From JACCTU01 sp963809175 (lineage in GTDB: Bacteria; Actinomycetota; Thermoleophilia; Gaiellales; Gaiellaceae), in the NCBI GenBank assembly GCA_963809175.1, contig CAWEIK010000001.1:682001-746000 (forward strand): 64,000 nucleotides of DNA, written 5' to 3'. Position numbers and translations under genes: made by a program. The notes beneath the pieces are model-generated. The model saw only the letters and a program-made list of their open reading frames with translations, was not told where the DNA came from and did not search any database. Positions 52,884-61,490 of the stretch are shown piece after piece. Every line of letters starts with the position of its first letter. Position 1 is the stretch's first letter.

Positions 52884-54122
52884 TTATTCCAGGCGCCGCG
52901 GGTGTCCGAGCGTCCCGAGCTGCGCGATGTCGCGCCGGAAGAACATCGCCACCGTCCAGTCGGTGACCACGCGGAGCTTTCGGGTGAAGAGCGGCAGCTG
53001 GTAGAGGTGGTAGGAGCGGGTCGCGAACCAGCCGGGGAAGCCGCGGAGGCGGATGCCGAAGATCTCTGCGACGCCCTTGTAGCGGCCGAGCGTGGCGCCC
53101 TGCCCGATCATCCGGTACGCGTAGGGGCCGGGCTTGCCCCCGAGGTTCTTTGCGAGCTGGCGCGCCTGTCGGAGCGCGTGCTGGCTCGTCGGCGGGTCCG
53201 GCGACCCGGAAGCACCGTTCACGATCCGCGCGCAATCTCCGACCGCCCACGTCGTCTCGCGGCCCTCGACTCGAAGCTGCTCGTCCACCCGGACCCGGCC
53301 GCGGTCGTCCACCGGGAGGCCCCACTCGGCGAGCAGCGGGTGCGCGCGCACGCCGGTCGTCCAGACGAGCGTGTGCGTCGGGATCCGCTCGCCGTCGGAG
53401 AGGGTCGCCGACTCCGCGTCGAGCCGCTCGAGCCGCGTCGACGTTCGCACCTCGATCCCCCTGCGGGCGAGCAGCTTCGACACGTACTCGGCCAGCCTCG
53501 GCGAGAGCTCGTGCAGGATCCGGTCGCCCGCCTCGACGAGCACCCAGCGCTGCCGCGCGGCTCGGAGTCGAGGGTAGTAGCGGAGCGCGTCGCGCACGAG
53601 GTCGTTGAGCTCGGCGAGCGCCTCGACGCCGGCGTACCCCGCGCCGACGAAGACGAACGAGAGGTGCGACGGCTTTTCGGGCGCAAGGTCGGCCGACTCG
53701 AGCTCTGCGAGCACGTGGTTGCGGAGCGCGATCGCGTCGGCGAGGTCGTTGAAGCCGAGCGCGTGCTCGGCCAAGCCTGGAACCGGAAGCGTGCGCGCTA
53801 CCGACCCGAGCGCCAGCACCAGTCGCTCGTAGCGCAGGTCGAAGCTGCCGGCGTGGGACTCGACCGTCACACTACGGGCCTCCTCGTCGAGCGCCGTTGC
53901 GCTGCCGACGACGATCTCCGCGCGCGGGCACATCTGCCGGAGGGGCACGACAACATGACGGGGCTCGAGCGTGGCCGACGCGGCCTCGGCGAGGAGCGGC
54001 CGGAAGAGCATGAAGTTCTCCGGGCTGACGACCGTGGCCTCCCCGACGTGCCGCGCGAGGATGCTGCCGGCGTAGCCGCCGCCGACGATCAGGGTGCCGC
54101 CTCGAGCCTCGCGCTCGGTCAC
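52884..54122 (-). CDS. FAD-dependent NADH dehydrogenase (NDH-2-like)
   Basis: Pyridine nucleotide-disulfide oxidoreductase family, 412 residues. Seen: FAD motif LIVGGGYAGSILA at the N-terminus, RLVLALGSVARTLPVPGL, NAD motif SFVFVGAGYAGVEALAEL, the second FAD contact TTWAVGDCARI, and a C-terminal part RMIGQGATLGRYKGVAEIFG ending in a basic, aromatic-rich stretch that may bind the membrane. It fits type II NADH:quinone oxidoreductases or related respiratory dehydrogenases. GTG at 54122 starts the FAD motif; the longer open frame would run into the divergent ABC gene only 17 bp away. Confidence 0.85.
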   Translation of the reverse strand: MTEREARGGTLIVGGGYAGSILARHVGEATVVSPENFMLFRPLLAEAASATLEPRHVVVPLRQMCPRAEIVVGSATALDEEARSVTVESHAGSFDLRYERLVLALGSVARTLPVPGLAEHALGFNDLADAIALRNHVLAELESADLAPEKPSHLSFVFVGAGYAGVEALAELNDLVRDALRYYPRLRAARQRWVLVEAGDRILHELSPRLAEYVSKLLARRGIEVRTSTRLERLDAESATLSDGERIPTHTLVWTTGVRAHPLLAEWGLPVDDRGRVRVDEQLRVEGRETTWAVGDCARIVNGASGSPDPPTSQHALRQARQLAKNLGGKPGPYAYRMIGQGATLGRYKGVAEIFGIRLRGFPGWFATRSYHLYQLPLFTRKLRVVTDWTVAMFFRRDIAQLGTLGHPRRLE

Positions 54123-54127
54123 GGCGT

Positions 54128-54133
54128 TATCGT
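54128..54133 (+). promoter_or_regulatory. Candidate -10 hexamer TATCGT for the ABC exporter
   Basis: TANNNT hexamer exactly 6 nt before GTG 54140, in a 17-bp divergent gap, which leaves no room for a normal leader. Confidence 0.55.
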
Positions 54134-54139
54134 CGCAGC

Positions 54140-54847
54140 GTGGCCGCTGTCCGTGTGCGAGAGCTCGACGTCGTTCGTGGCTCGACGCACGCACTGCGGG
54201 CCGTGAGCCTGGAGGTGCCGGAGGGTCGGATCACCGGCCTCCTCGGCCCGAGCGGGTCGGGCAAGACGACGCTGCTGCGCGCGATCGTCGGTGTTCAGGT
54301 GATCCGGAGCGGGACCGTCGAGGCCCTCGGCCTGACGGCCGGCGCGCCGGAGCTCCGCCGTCGCGTCGGCTACGTGACCCAGGCGCCCTCGGTCTACGGC
54401 GACCTGACGGCGCGCGAGAACCTCGACTACTTCGCGCGGATCGTCGGAACGGCGCCGGGACGCGTGGAGGAGGTCCTCGAGACCGTCGACCTCGTCCGGC
54501 TCTCTCGACGGCCGGTCCGCTCGCTCTCCGGCGGCGAGCGGTCGCGCGTGTCGCTTGCCGCCGCGCTGCTCGGCCGTCCTGACCTGCTCGTCCTCGACGA
54601 GCCGACCGTCGGGCTCGACCCGGTGCTGCGCCGTGATCTCTGGAACACGTTCCGCCGGCTCGCGGAGGCGGGCACGACGTTGCTCGTCTCGAGCCACGTG
54701 ATGGACGAGGCCGATCGCTGCGATGAGCTCGTGTTGATCCGCGACGGGCGGATCCTCGCGCAGTCGCCGCCCGACGAGCTTCTCCGCAGCACGCGGACGG
54801 ACACTCTCGGGGACGCGTTCCTCGTGCTGATCGAGGGAGCGTCGTGA
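54140..54847 (+). CDS. ABC transporter ATP-binding protein (ABC-2 type exporter)
   Basis: Cytosolic ATPase of 235 residues. Seen: Walker A GPSGSGKTTLLRA (about 36-48), Q-loop YVTQAPSVYGDLTARENL, signature LSGGERSRVSLAAALLG, Walker B LLVLDEPTVGLDP and H-loop SSHVMDEADRCD. Closest in layout to DrrA/NodI-like ATPases that pair with ABC-2 permeases. GTG at 54140; GTGA overlap with the permease. The substrate (drug, lipid or polysaccharide) is not predictable. Confidence 0.92.
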   Translation: MAAVRVRELDVVRGSTHALRAVSLEVPEGRITGLLGPSGSGKTTLLRAIVGVQVIRSGTVEALGLTAGAPELRRRVGYVTQAPSVYGDLTARENLDYFARIVGTAPGRVEEVLETVDLVRLSRRPVRSLSGGERSRVSLAAALLGRPDLLVLDEPTVGLDPVLRRDLWNTFRRLAEAGTTLLVSSHVMDEADRCDELVLIRDGRILAQSPPDELLRSTRTDTLGDAFLVLIEGAS

Positions 54848-55578
54848 GTGCGCGCGTGACGACCGCGACCGCGCTCCGGGTGCTGCGCCAGCTGCGGCGC
54901 GACCCTCGCACGATCGCGCTCCTCTTCGTCGTGCCGCCGTTGCTGCTGACCTTGTTCAGGTACGTCTTCGACGGGCAGCCACAGACCTTCGACCGGATCG
55001 GCGGTCCCCTCGTCGGGATCTTCCCGTTCGTCCTGATGTTCGTGATCACCTCGATCACGATGCTTCGCGAGCGGACGACCGGAACGCTCGAGCGCCTGAT
55101 GACGCTCCCGCTCTCGAAGCTCGACCTGTTGTTGGGCTACGGCCTGGCGTTCGGCCTCGTCGCCGCGGTCCAGGCCACGATCACCGCCGCGGTCGCGTTC
55201 GGCTTGCTCGGTCTCGACGTGGAGGGATCGCTCGTCGTCGTGGTGCTGCTCGCGGTCGGCAACGCTCTGCTCGGCATGGCACTCGGGCTGCTCGCGAGTG
55301 CGTTCGCGCAGACGGAGTTCCAGGCGGTGCAGTTCATGCCGGCGTTCGTGCTGCCGCAGTTCCTGCTCTGCGGCCTGCTCGTCGCGCGGGACCAGATGGC
55401 GCCCCTGCTCGAGTGGATCTCGTACGCGCTGCCGCTGACCTGGGCCTACGACGGGCTGCAGCGCGCGGTCGACGGTGACGACGCCGCGCTCATCGCGCGC
55501 GATGCCGCGATCGTCTTCGCGGTGACCCTGCTCGCGCTGGCGCTCGCCGCCGCGACGCTGCGTCGCAGGACGCCGTGA
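54844..55578 (+). CDS. ABC-2 type transporter permease
   Basis: Membrane partner of the preceding ATPase, 244 residues with six hydrophobic segments. Seen: RTIALLFVVPPLLLTLFRYV as TM1, the conserved amphipathic RERTTGTLERLMTLPLSKLD, and QAVQFMPAFVLPQFLLCGLL in the ABC-2 region. GTG at 54844 overlaps the ATPase stop; its own stop overlaps the LOG-like gene (GTGA), so all three are one operon. Confidence 0.9.
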   Translation: MSARVTTATALRVLRQLRRDPRTIALLFVVPPLLLTLFRYVFDGQPQTFDRIGGPLVGIFPFVLMFVITSITMLRERTTGTLERLMTLPLSKLDLLLGYGLAFGLVAAVQATITAAVAFGLLGLDVEGSLVVVVLLAVGNALLGMALGLLASAFAQTEFQAVQFMPAFVLPQFLLCGLLVARDQMAPLLEWISYALPLTWAYDGLQRAVDGDDAALIARDAAIVFAVTLLALALAAATLRRRTP

Positions 55579-56024
55579 CGCAGATCTCGGTGATCGGCAG
55601 CGGCGCCGAGCACGTGGCGCGCGCGGAGGAGGTCGGGCGGCTGCTCGCAGAGCGGGGCGCCACGGTCGTCTGCGGTGGGCTCGGAGAGGTGATGGCCGCG
55701 GCTGCGCGCGGCGCGAAGTCGGCGGGCGGCACGACGATCGGGATCCTCCCCGGCGAGTCGCGCGCCGACGCCAACGAGTGGATCGACCACGCCGTCGTCA
55801 CGGGCATCGGCCACGCGCGGAACCTCGCGGTCGTGGCGTCCGGCGACGCGGTGATCGCGGTCGGCGGTCGCTGGGGAACGCTGGCCGAGATCGGCTTCGC
55901 TCGGGCCCTCGGGCGGTACGTCGTGATCCTGGAACCGGGTCTGCAGGTCGAAGACGTACCGCGAGCGCAGACGCCCGAGGAGGCCGTCGACCTGGCGCTG
56001 GCCGGGATAGAACGTCGTTACTAG
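55575..56024 (+). CDS. LOG-like/TIGR00725 family protein (Rossmann-fold, lysine-decarboxylase-like)
   Basis: 149 residues: ISVIGSG at the N-terminus, VVCGGLGEVMAAAARGAKSA, TIGILPG and AVGGRWGTLAEIGFA. These match the TIGR00725 group of the MoCo carrier/LOG superfamily. The PGGxGTxxE phosphoribohydrolase motif of true cytokinin-activating LOG enzymes is altered to VGGRWGTLAE, so nucleotide binding is likely but activity is uncertain. GTG at 55575 overlaps the permease stop. It ends in a 4-bp convergent overlap with the DDAH-like gene. Confidence 0.82.
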   Translation: MTQISVIGSGAEHVARAEEVGRLLAERGATVVCGGLGEVMAAAARGAKSAGGTTIGILPGESRADANEWIDHAVVTGIGHARNLAVVASGDAVIAVGGRWGTLAEIGFARALGRYVVILEPGLQVEDVPRAQTPEEAVDLALAGIERRY

Positions 56025-56843
56025 CCCCGAACGAGCGGGCGCGTCAGGCACGTCGGGCCGCCGTCGCCCTTGCGCGAGAGCTCCTCACCCGCGTAGACGA
56101 GCACCTCGACCCCGGCCGCCTCCAGCCGGCGACGCGTCTCCGGGTTGCCCTCCAGCGCGAGCGCCACGCGCGGGGCGAGCGCGAGCACGTTGCACGCCAT
56201 CGACTCGAACTCGTCGTCGGGCACCTCGACGAAGCCGACCCCGCGCTGCTCGAGCAGCTCGACGAGCCGCACGGGCATGCAGCGGCAGGTAGACGACGGC
56301 GAGGTCGTCCGCGAGCGGCGAGATGAGCGAGAGCATGTGCATCACCTCGTCGCGGCCGTGGTAGTGCGGGAGGTCGACGGCGAGCACGTCGACGTCGGGG
56401 AGCGCTGCGCGCAGCGCGTCGATGCCGGCGTCGTTCGTCCGGTAGCCGCGACCGACCACGAGCGTCTGCTCGTCGAGCCAGAGCATGTCGCCACCCTCCG
56501 CCGTCGCGGGCGCTTCCAGCCGCGCGAGCACGTCGACTCCCGCGGCGGCGAAGTCGCGCTCGATCGCGTCGACCTCGACCCGTCGCAGCTCCTTGCCGGG
56601 TCGGAGCAGAACGGCGCCGCGGCTCGTGACGGCGGCGGGGTCGTGGACGTAGATCGCGTCGAGCGCCGAGTCGAGCGGTGCGCCGACGACGACCTCCGCG
56701 CCCGCGGCCTCGAGCACGGCGACGAACGCCTCGTGCTCCTCGACGAGGCGCACCGGGTCGGGTGCGGCACGCCAGCCGTACTCCCGCCAGCGCTCGACCC
56801 CGCCGGGCCGCCGCACGAGCACGCGGCGGAGGGGCGCGGTCAT
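56021..56843 (-). CDS. Dimethylarginine dimethylaminohydrolase (DDAH)/amidinotransferase-family hydrolase, one frameshift
   Basis: Guanidine-modifying enzyme fold, about 274 residues when repaired. Seen: RRVLVRRPGGVERW, AIYVHDPAAVTSRGAVLLRP, TAEGGDMLWLDEQTLVVGRG and catalytic His in RDEVMHMLSLISPL. After the break come PVRLVELLEQRG and catalytic Cys in MACNVLALAPRVAL with NPETRRRLEAAGVEV. The frame changes near 56276-56283: one surplus base splits VVYLPL from MPVRLVELL. ATG at 56843 chosen; GTG at 56849 overlaps the sigma stop (GTGA) and is also possible. Last gene of the ECF42 operon. Confidence 0.82.
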
Positions 56844-56845
56844 CG

Positions 56846-58054
56846 TCACGCGAGCGATTCTAGGCGCCCCTCCAGGAAGCGACGCTCGACGGGGTTCGTC
56901 GCGAGCTCGAGCGCGCGTCGGTACGCGACCGCCGCCTCCTCGGCCCGCTCGAGCCGGCGCAGGAGGTCGGCGCGCGTCGAGTGGTAGAGGTGGTACGAGT
57001 CGAGGCCTGACAGCCGGTCGACGGCGTCCAGGCCGACACCCGGCCCCCGGGCCATCGCGACCGCGACCGCTCGGTTCAGCGAGACGACCGGCGAGCCGGT
57101 GAGCTCCTCGAGCCGGCCGTAGAGCATGACGATCTGCTCCCAGTCGGTGTCGTCGGGCGTTGCGGCGCGCGCGTGGAGCGCGGCGATCGCCGCCTGCAGC
57201 TGGTACGGCCCAGGCCGACGCCGCGCCAAGGCGTGGTCGAGCATCCGGAGGCCCTCGTCGATCTTCGCGCCGTCCCACAACGCGCGGTCCTGGTCGTCGA
57301 GCAGCACCAGCTCGCCACCGGTGCCGACGCGCGCGTCCCGGCGCGAGTCCTGGAGGAGCATCAGCGCGAGCAGGCCGAGCACTTCGGCCTCGTCGGGCAT
57401 CAGCACCGCGAGGAGCTTGCCGAGCCGGACCGCGTCGTCGCAGAGGTCGCGCCGCACGAGCTCCTCGTCGGAGGTCGCGGCGTACCCCTCGTTGAAGACG
57501 AGGTAGAGGACTGCGAGCACGGAGTGCAGCCGCTCGGTGAGCAGGTGGTCGGGCGGCACGCGGAACGGGATGCCCGCGTCGCGGATCTTGCGCTTCGCAC
57601 GCACGAGCCGCTGCGCGAGCGTCGACTCCGGGACGAGGAACGCGCGCGCGATCTCGGGTGTCTGAAGCCCGCCGACCTCGCGCAGCGTCAGCGCGACGCG
57701 GGCCTCGGGCGCGAGCGCAGGATGGCAGCACGTGAAGACGAGGCTCAGCCGTTCGTCGGGGATCGAGCTCACGTCGTCGTCCTCCTCGGTTCGAAGCTCC
57801 TCCAGCCGTGCGAGGAGCTCGGTCTTCCGCGCGAGCGTGCGCTCGCGCCGGATGCGGTCGATCGCGCGGTTGCGCGCTGTCGCGACGATCCACGCGGACG
57901 GGTTGCGTGGCGTCCCGTCGCGCGGCCAGCGCTCGACCGCGGTCACGAACGCTTCCTGCACCGCGTCCTCGGCGAGCTCGAAGTCGCCGAGAACGCGGAT
58001 CAGGATCGAGACGGCGCGTCCCCATTCCTCGCGGAAGAGGGACTCGACGCTCAT
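56846..58054 (-). CDS. ECF42-type RNA polymerase sigma factor with long C-terminal extension
   Basis: 402 residues, twice the size of an ordinary ECF sigma. Seen: sigma-2 with GDFELAEDAVQEAFVTAVER and TARNRAIDRIRRERT, sigma-4 with GLQTPEIARAFLVPESTLAQ, then an extension of about 230 residues with LAVLYLVFNEGYAATSDEE (the DUF6596 signature) and TPR-like helices to the end. ECF42 sigmas have no anti-sigma; the extension is thought to control activity, and they are characteristically encoded with DGPF/YCII proteins, as here. ATG at 58054 overlaps the stop of the upstream DGPF gene (ATGA). Confidence 0.93.
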   Translation of the reverse strand: MSVESLFREEWGRAVSILIRVLGDFELAEDAVQEAFVTAVERWPRDGTPRNPSAWIVATARNRAIDRIRRERTLARKTELLARLEELRTEEDDDVSSIPDERLSLVFTCCHPALAPEARVALTLREVGGLQTPEIARAFLVPESTLAQRLVRAKRKIRDAGIPFRVPPDHLLTERLHSVLAVLYLVFNEGYAATSDEELVRRDLCDDAVRLGKLLAVLMPDEAEVLGLLALMLLQDSRRDARVGTGGELVLLDDQDRALWDGAKIDEGLRMLDHALARRRPGPYQLQAAIAALHARAATPDDTDWEQIVMLYGRLEELTGSPVVSLNRAVAVAMARGPGVGLDAVDRLSGLDSYHLYHSTRADLLRRLERAEEAAVAYRRALELATNPVERRFLEGRLESLA

Positions 58055-58416
58055 TCGGCGATCGGTCGGATCTCGACGGAGCCGGTCGTCGCCACGGGCA
58101 CGCGTTGCGCGAGCTCGATCGCCTGGTCGAGGTCCTTGCAGTCGACCACGAAGTAACCGCCGATCTGCTCCTTCGTCTCGGCGAACGGGCCGTCGGTGAC
58201 CGCGGTCTCGCCGTCGCGGACTCGAACGACGCGCGCCTTGTGTGGGTCGTCGAGCTCGAGGCCGTCGAGCTCGATGCCCTGCTCGCCGGCCCAGCCGAAG
58301 AGCGCGTTCCAGCGCGGGATCTCCTCGGCGCGGAGCGCAGCGGCCTCCTCGGGCGACAGGCTGCGCCAGGAGTCGACGGCGGCGCCGTCGTTGTTCAGCA
58401 GCAGGAGGTACTTCAC
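58051..58416 (-). CDS. DGPF/YCII-domain protein, third copy
   Basis: 121-residue YCII-related protein with the signature TDGPFAETKEQIGGYFVVD and KYLLLLNNDG at the start. Third of three paralogues directly upstream of the sigma gene and the most divergent in its N-terminal half (SWRSLSPEEAAALRAEE). Overlaps both neighbours by 4 nt. DGPF proteins are established partners of ECF42 sigmas; their molecular function is unknown. Confidence 0.9.
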   Translation of the reverse strand: MKYLLLLNNDGAAVDSWRSLSPEEAAALRAEEIPRWNALFGWAGEQGIELDGLELDDPHKARVVRVRDGETAVTDGPFAETKEQIGGYFVVDCKDLDQAIELAQRVPVATTGSVEIRPIAE

Positions 58417-58763
58417 GGCCCCTCCTCCTCGGCTGCGGCGCGCAGCTCGACCGACCCGTGCCACGCGCCGGGGATCTTCGCCGCGAGCTCCGTCGCCTCG
58501 TCGAGGCTCTCGACGTCGAGGACGAAGTAGCCGCCGAGCTGCTCCCGCGTCTCGGCGAACGGACCGTCGGTGACGACCGTCTCGCCGTCGCGGACGCGTA
58601 CCGTCGTCGCGGCCTGCGTCGGGGCGAGCTCGTCGCCGCCCGCGAGCTTGCCGTCGGCAGCCTGCGAGAACGAGCGGTACTTGCCGTACCACTCCTTGCG
58701 CTCGTCCTCCGAGAGCCGCTCCCAGTTCGACTCGTCGGACCAGATCAGGGCGAGCACCTTCAC
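58413..58763 (-). CDS. DGPF/YCII-domain protein, second copy
   Basis: 116 residues: KVLALIWSDESNWERLSEDE, then VTDGPFAETREQLGGYFVLD and a C-terminal AAKIPGAWHGSVELR. Middle member of the tandem. GTG at 58763 overlaps the first copy's stop and its stop overlaps the third copy's GTG, so all three and the sigma are translationally coupled. Confidence 0.9.
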   Translation of the reverse strand: MKVLALIWSDESNWERLSEDERKEWYGKYRSFSQAADGKLAGGDELAPTQAATTVRVRDGETVVTDGPFAETREQLGGYFVLDVESLDEATELAAKIPGAWHGSVELRAAAEEEGP

Positions 58764-59107
58764 GCTCGCGCCTCCGCGGGGATCTGCATGATCGCCCGCA
58801 CCTCGACCGTCCCGAAGCGCGCCGAGGGGATCTTCGCCGCCCACTCCGCGGCTTCCTCGGGCGTGTCGACGTCGATCACGTAGTACCCGCCGAGCTGCTC
58901 CTTCGTCTCGGCGAACGGGCCGTCGCTCAGGCTGATCTCGCCCTCGCGCACACGCACGGACTGGGCGGTCGCGCTGGGCTGGAGCGGGGCGCTCGAGACG
59001 AGCTTTCCCGAGGCCTCGAGCTCGTCGGTGTAGGCGAAGTACTCCTGCATGAGCCCTTCGCGCGCACCGGCGTCTGCGCTGTCGTAGATCAAGAGCACGT
59101 ACTGCAT
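58760..59107 (-). CDS. DGPF/YCII-domain protein, first copy
   Basis: 115 residues: QYVLLIYDSADAGAREGLM and LSDGPFAETKEQLGGYYVID. ATG at 59107 has a good Shine-Dalgarno (TGGAGGGCGAG). An open frame joins this gene to the helicase upstream, but that is a consequence of one surplus base in the helicase 3' end, not a fusion. First gene of the ECF42 operon. Confidence 0.9.
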   Translation of the reverse strand: MQYVLLIYDSADAGAREGLMQEYFAYTDELEASGKLVSSAPLQPSATAQSVRVREGEISLSDGPFAETKEQLGGYYVIDVDTPEEAAEWAAKIPSARFGTVEVRAIMQIPAEARA

Positions 59108-59136
59108 CTCGCCCTCCAATCGGTTGCTTGCATCCT

Positions 59137-61384
59137 CTAGGACGAACGGGCGGAGGGGAAATCGACAAGGCGGCCGAGAAAGCGTCAGCGCTCCGTGCTT
59201 GTCGAGCGGCTCGTTCAGGTTGCCGCACTTCGGGCTCTGCACGCACGAGGGGCAGCCGTGCTCGCACGGGCAGCCGGCCAGCATGCGGACGGTGTCCTCG
59301 ACCCAGCCCTCGAAGATCTCGAAGCCGCGCTCGTTGATCCCGACGCCGCCCGAGTGCCCGTCGTAGACGAAGATCGTGGGGCGCCCCGTCTGCGGGTGGA
59401 TGTTCGTCGAGAGCCCGCCGATGTCCCAGCGGTCGCACATCGCCCAGAGCGGGAGGATCGCGATCATCGCGTGCTCCGCCGCGTGGAGCGTGCCGAGGAG
59501 GCGCGGCTCGCGCTCGAGCCCCTCGAGCTGCTCGGGCTCCGGGAGGTACCAGACCGCCTCGGTCTCGAACTCGGTGATCGGGAGCTCGAGCCGGACGAGG
59601 TCGATCGTCGACTGGTCGCGGATCGACTTGCGCTGGTACCCGACTACTTGCTCGGTCACGACGACGCGGCCGAACGTCACCTCCATCCCGAGCCGCCGCT
59701 CGACGCGGAGCGGCTCGGAGATCTCGGTCATCGTCTCCTTCTTCGCCTGCGTGTACCAGTCGCCCGAGAACGGCGCGACCAGCGCACGGCGGCCCTCGAG
59801 GTCGAGCTCCTCGACGAGGTAGCGCTCGCCCAGGTGGAGGTAGACGGCGCCGTCGTGGACGGTCGAGTACGCGCGCTCGCGCTCCACGAGGCCGAGCAGC
59901 GAGCCGGTCTCGACGTCGACGACGGTGAACGAGTCGGGGCTCGTCGAGCGGAGCGGGACGCGCGCGGCCGGGTAGTCGCGCCCGGCCCAGACCCAGCCGC
60001 GCGGCGTGTGCTTCAGCTCGGGGAGCTCCGCTGCGCGCTCGAGCGCCTCGTCGCCGAGCGTCGCGCGGTCGGCGTCGTCGATCGGCGCCTCGAAGGCTGC
60101 CGCGCGCACGTGGCCGTCGAGCACGCGCGGGTTCGCGTGGTCGAGGATCGCGGCCTCGACCTTTCTGTCGAGAAGCGTCTCTGGGAGACGCATGAAGTAC
60201 TGGTCGAGCGCGTCCTCGCTCGCGACGAGCACCGCGAGGCCGTGCCCGCGGCGTCCCGCACGGCCCCACTGCTGCCGCAGCGAGGCCATCGTCCCCGGGA
60301 AGCCGACCGAGATCGCGCAGTCGAGCAGGCCGATGTCGATCCCGAGCTCGAGCGCGTCGGTCGCGCTGACGCCGAGCAGGTCGCCCTCGACGAGCCGCCG
60401 CTCGATCTCGCGCCGCTGCTGCGGCGTGTAGCCCGCCCGGTACGGCGCGAGCCGCGCCGCGGTGGCCGGGTCGAGCCGGTCGGCCGCGAAGCGGTGAATC
60501 AGCTCCGCGGCCTTGCGGCTCTTCGCGAAGCAGATCGTGCGCAGGCCGCGCTGCGCGAGCTCCGCGAGCAGGCGCGAGGCGTCGCCGAGCGCGGAGGCGC
60601 GCACACCGAGCTCCTCGTCGAGCAACTCGGGGTTCCACAGCACAACGGTGCGTTCCGCGCGCGGCGCGGCGTCGTCGCCGACCACCGTCGCCTCGACGCC
60701 GAGCAGCCGTTCCGCGAGCTCGCCCGGGTTCGCGATCGTGGCCGAGGCGAGCAGGAACTGCGGCTCCGCGCCGTACATCGCGGCCGCGCGTCGCAGTCGC
60801 CGGAGGACGTTGCCGACGTGCGAGCCGAACACGCCGCGGTAGACGTGCGCCTCGTCGACGACGACGTAGCGCAGGTTCTGCAGGACGTCGCCCCAGCGGT
60901 CGTGGTGCGGGAGCACGCCGACGTGGAGCATGTCGGGGTTCGTGAGGATCAGGTTCGCCCACTTGCGGATCTGCCAGCGGCGGTCGCCTTCGGTGTCGCC
61001 GTCGTAGATCGCCGCCTTCACGCCCGGCACGGCGAGCCCGGTGAGCGTGCGCAACTGGTCCTGCGCGAGCGCCTTCGTCGGGTACAGGTAGAGGGCGCGG
61101 GTCTTCGGCTCGCGCGCGAGCGCGTCGAGCACCGGCAGGTTGAACGCGAGGGTCTTGCCGCTCGCCGTGCCGGTCGTGACGATCACGTGCTCGCCGCGCC
61201 GCGCCGCCTCCCACGCCTCGGCCTGGTGCGCGTACAGCGCGTCGTGGCCGAGCCGCTCGCGAACCCGCGGGTCGAGCTCGTCGGGGATCGCCGCGAAGCG
61301 GGCGGCGCGCGGCGGCTCGGTGCGGGTGTAGGCGACCTCCTCGCCTTCGAGCAGCTCCGCCCAGCTCGCCGTCCCGGTCGCCAT
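59137..61384 (-). CDS. DEAD/DEAH-box helicase with C-terminal DUF1998/Cys4 domain (MrfA/YprA-like), 3' frameshift
   Basis: SF2 DNA helicase of about 749 residues. Seen: Walker A TGTASGKTLAFNLPVLD, DEAH box VVDEAHVYRG, SAT motif LLASATI, motif VI QQWGRAGRRGHG, then an MZB/DUF1998 region with HPQTGRPTIFVYDGHSGGVG and a Cys4 cluster CPCEHGCPSCVQSPKCG. MrfA of this family acts in repair of mitomycin C damage in Bacillus. The final codons read correctly (ALTLLGRLVDFP, stop TAG at 59137) only if one T of TTT near 59179-59181 is removed. As given, the frame runs on into the DGPF gene. ATG at 61384. Confidence 0.9.
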
Positions 61385-61392
61385 TCCACCCC

Positions 61393-61398
61393 AGGGTA
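61393..61398 (-). promoter_or_regulatory. Candidate -10 hexamer TACCCT for the helicase gene
   Basis: TANNNT hexamer 8 nt before the helicase ATG. It overlaps the TAGACT hexamer of the thi operon on the other strand, giving a compact bidirectional promoter. Confidence 0.4.
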
Positions 61399-61402
61399 GA
61401 CT
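61397..61402 (+). promoter_or_regulatory. Candidate -10 hexamer TAGACT for the thi operon
   Basis: TAGACT ends 7 nt before the first base of the TPP aptamer, so transcription would start at the riboswitch itself. Confidence 0.5.
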
Positions 61403-61409
61403 CGAGAGA

Positions 61410-61480
61410 CCGGGGTGCCGCACCGCGCGGCTGAGAACACACCCGTCGAACCTGATCCGGGTCATGCCGGCGAAGGGAGG
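61410..61480 (+). ncRNA. TPP riboswitch (THI element)
   Basis: All conserved blocks are present: GGGGTGCC near the 5' end, GGCTGAGA (61429-61436), ACCTGATCCGGGTCATGCCGG (61450-61470 region) and CGAAGGGA at the 3' end. The hairpin between the first two blocks is very short. The 3' end runs directly into GGGAGGAG (61475-61482), the likely Shine-Dalgarno of thiD, so ligand binding would hide it; there is no separate terminator. Controls thiD-thiM-thiE-thiL. Confidence 0.96.
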
Positions 61481-61490
61481 AGCCACGTCC

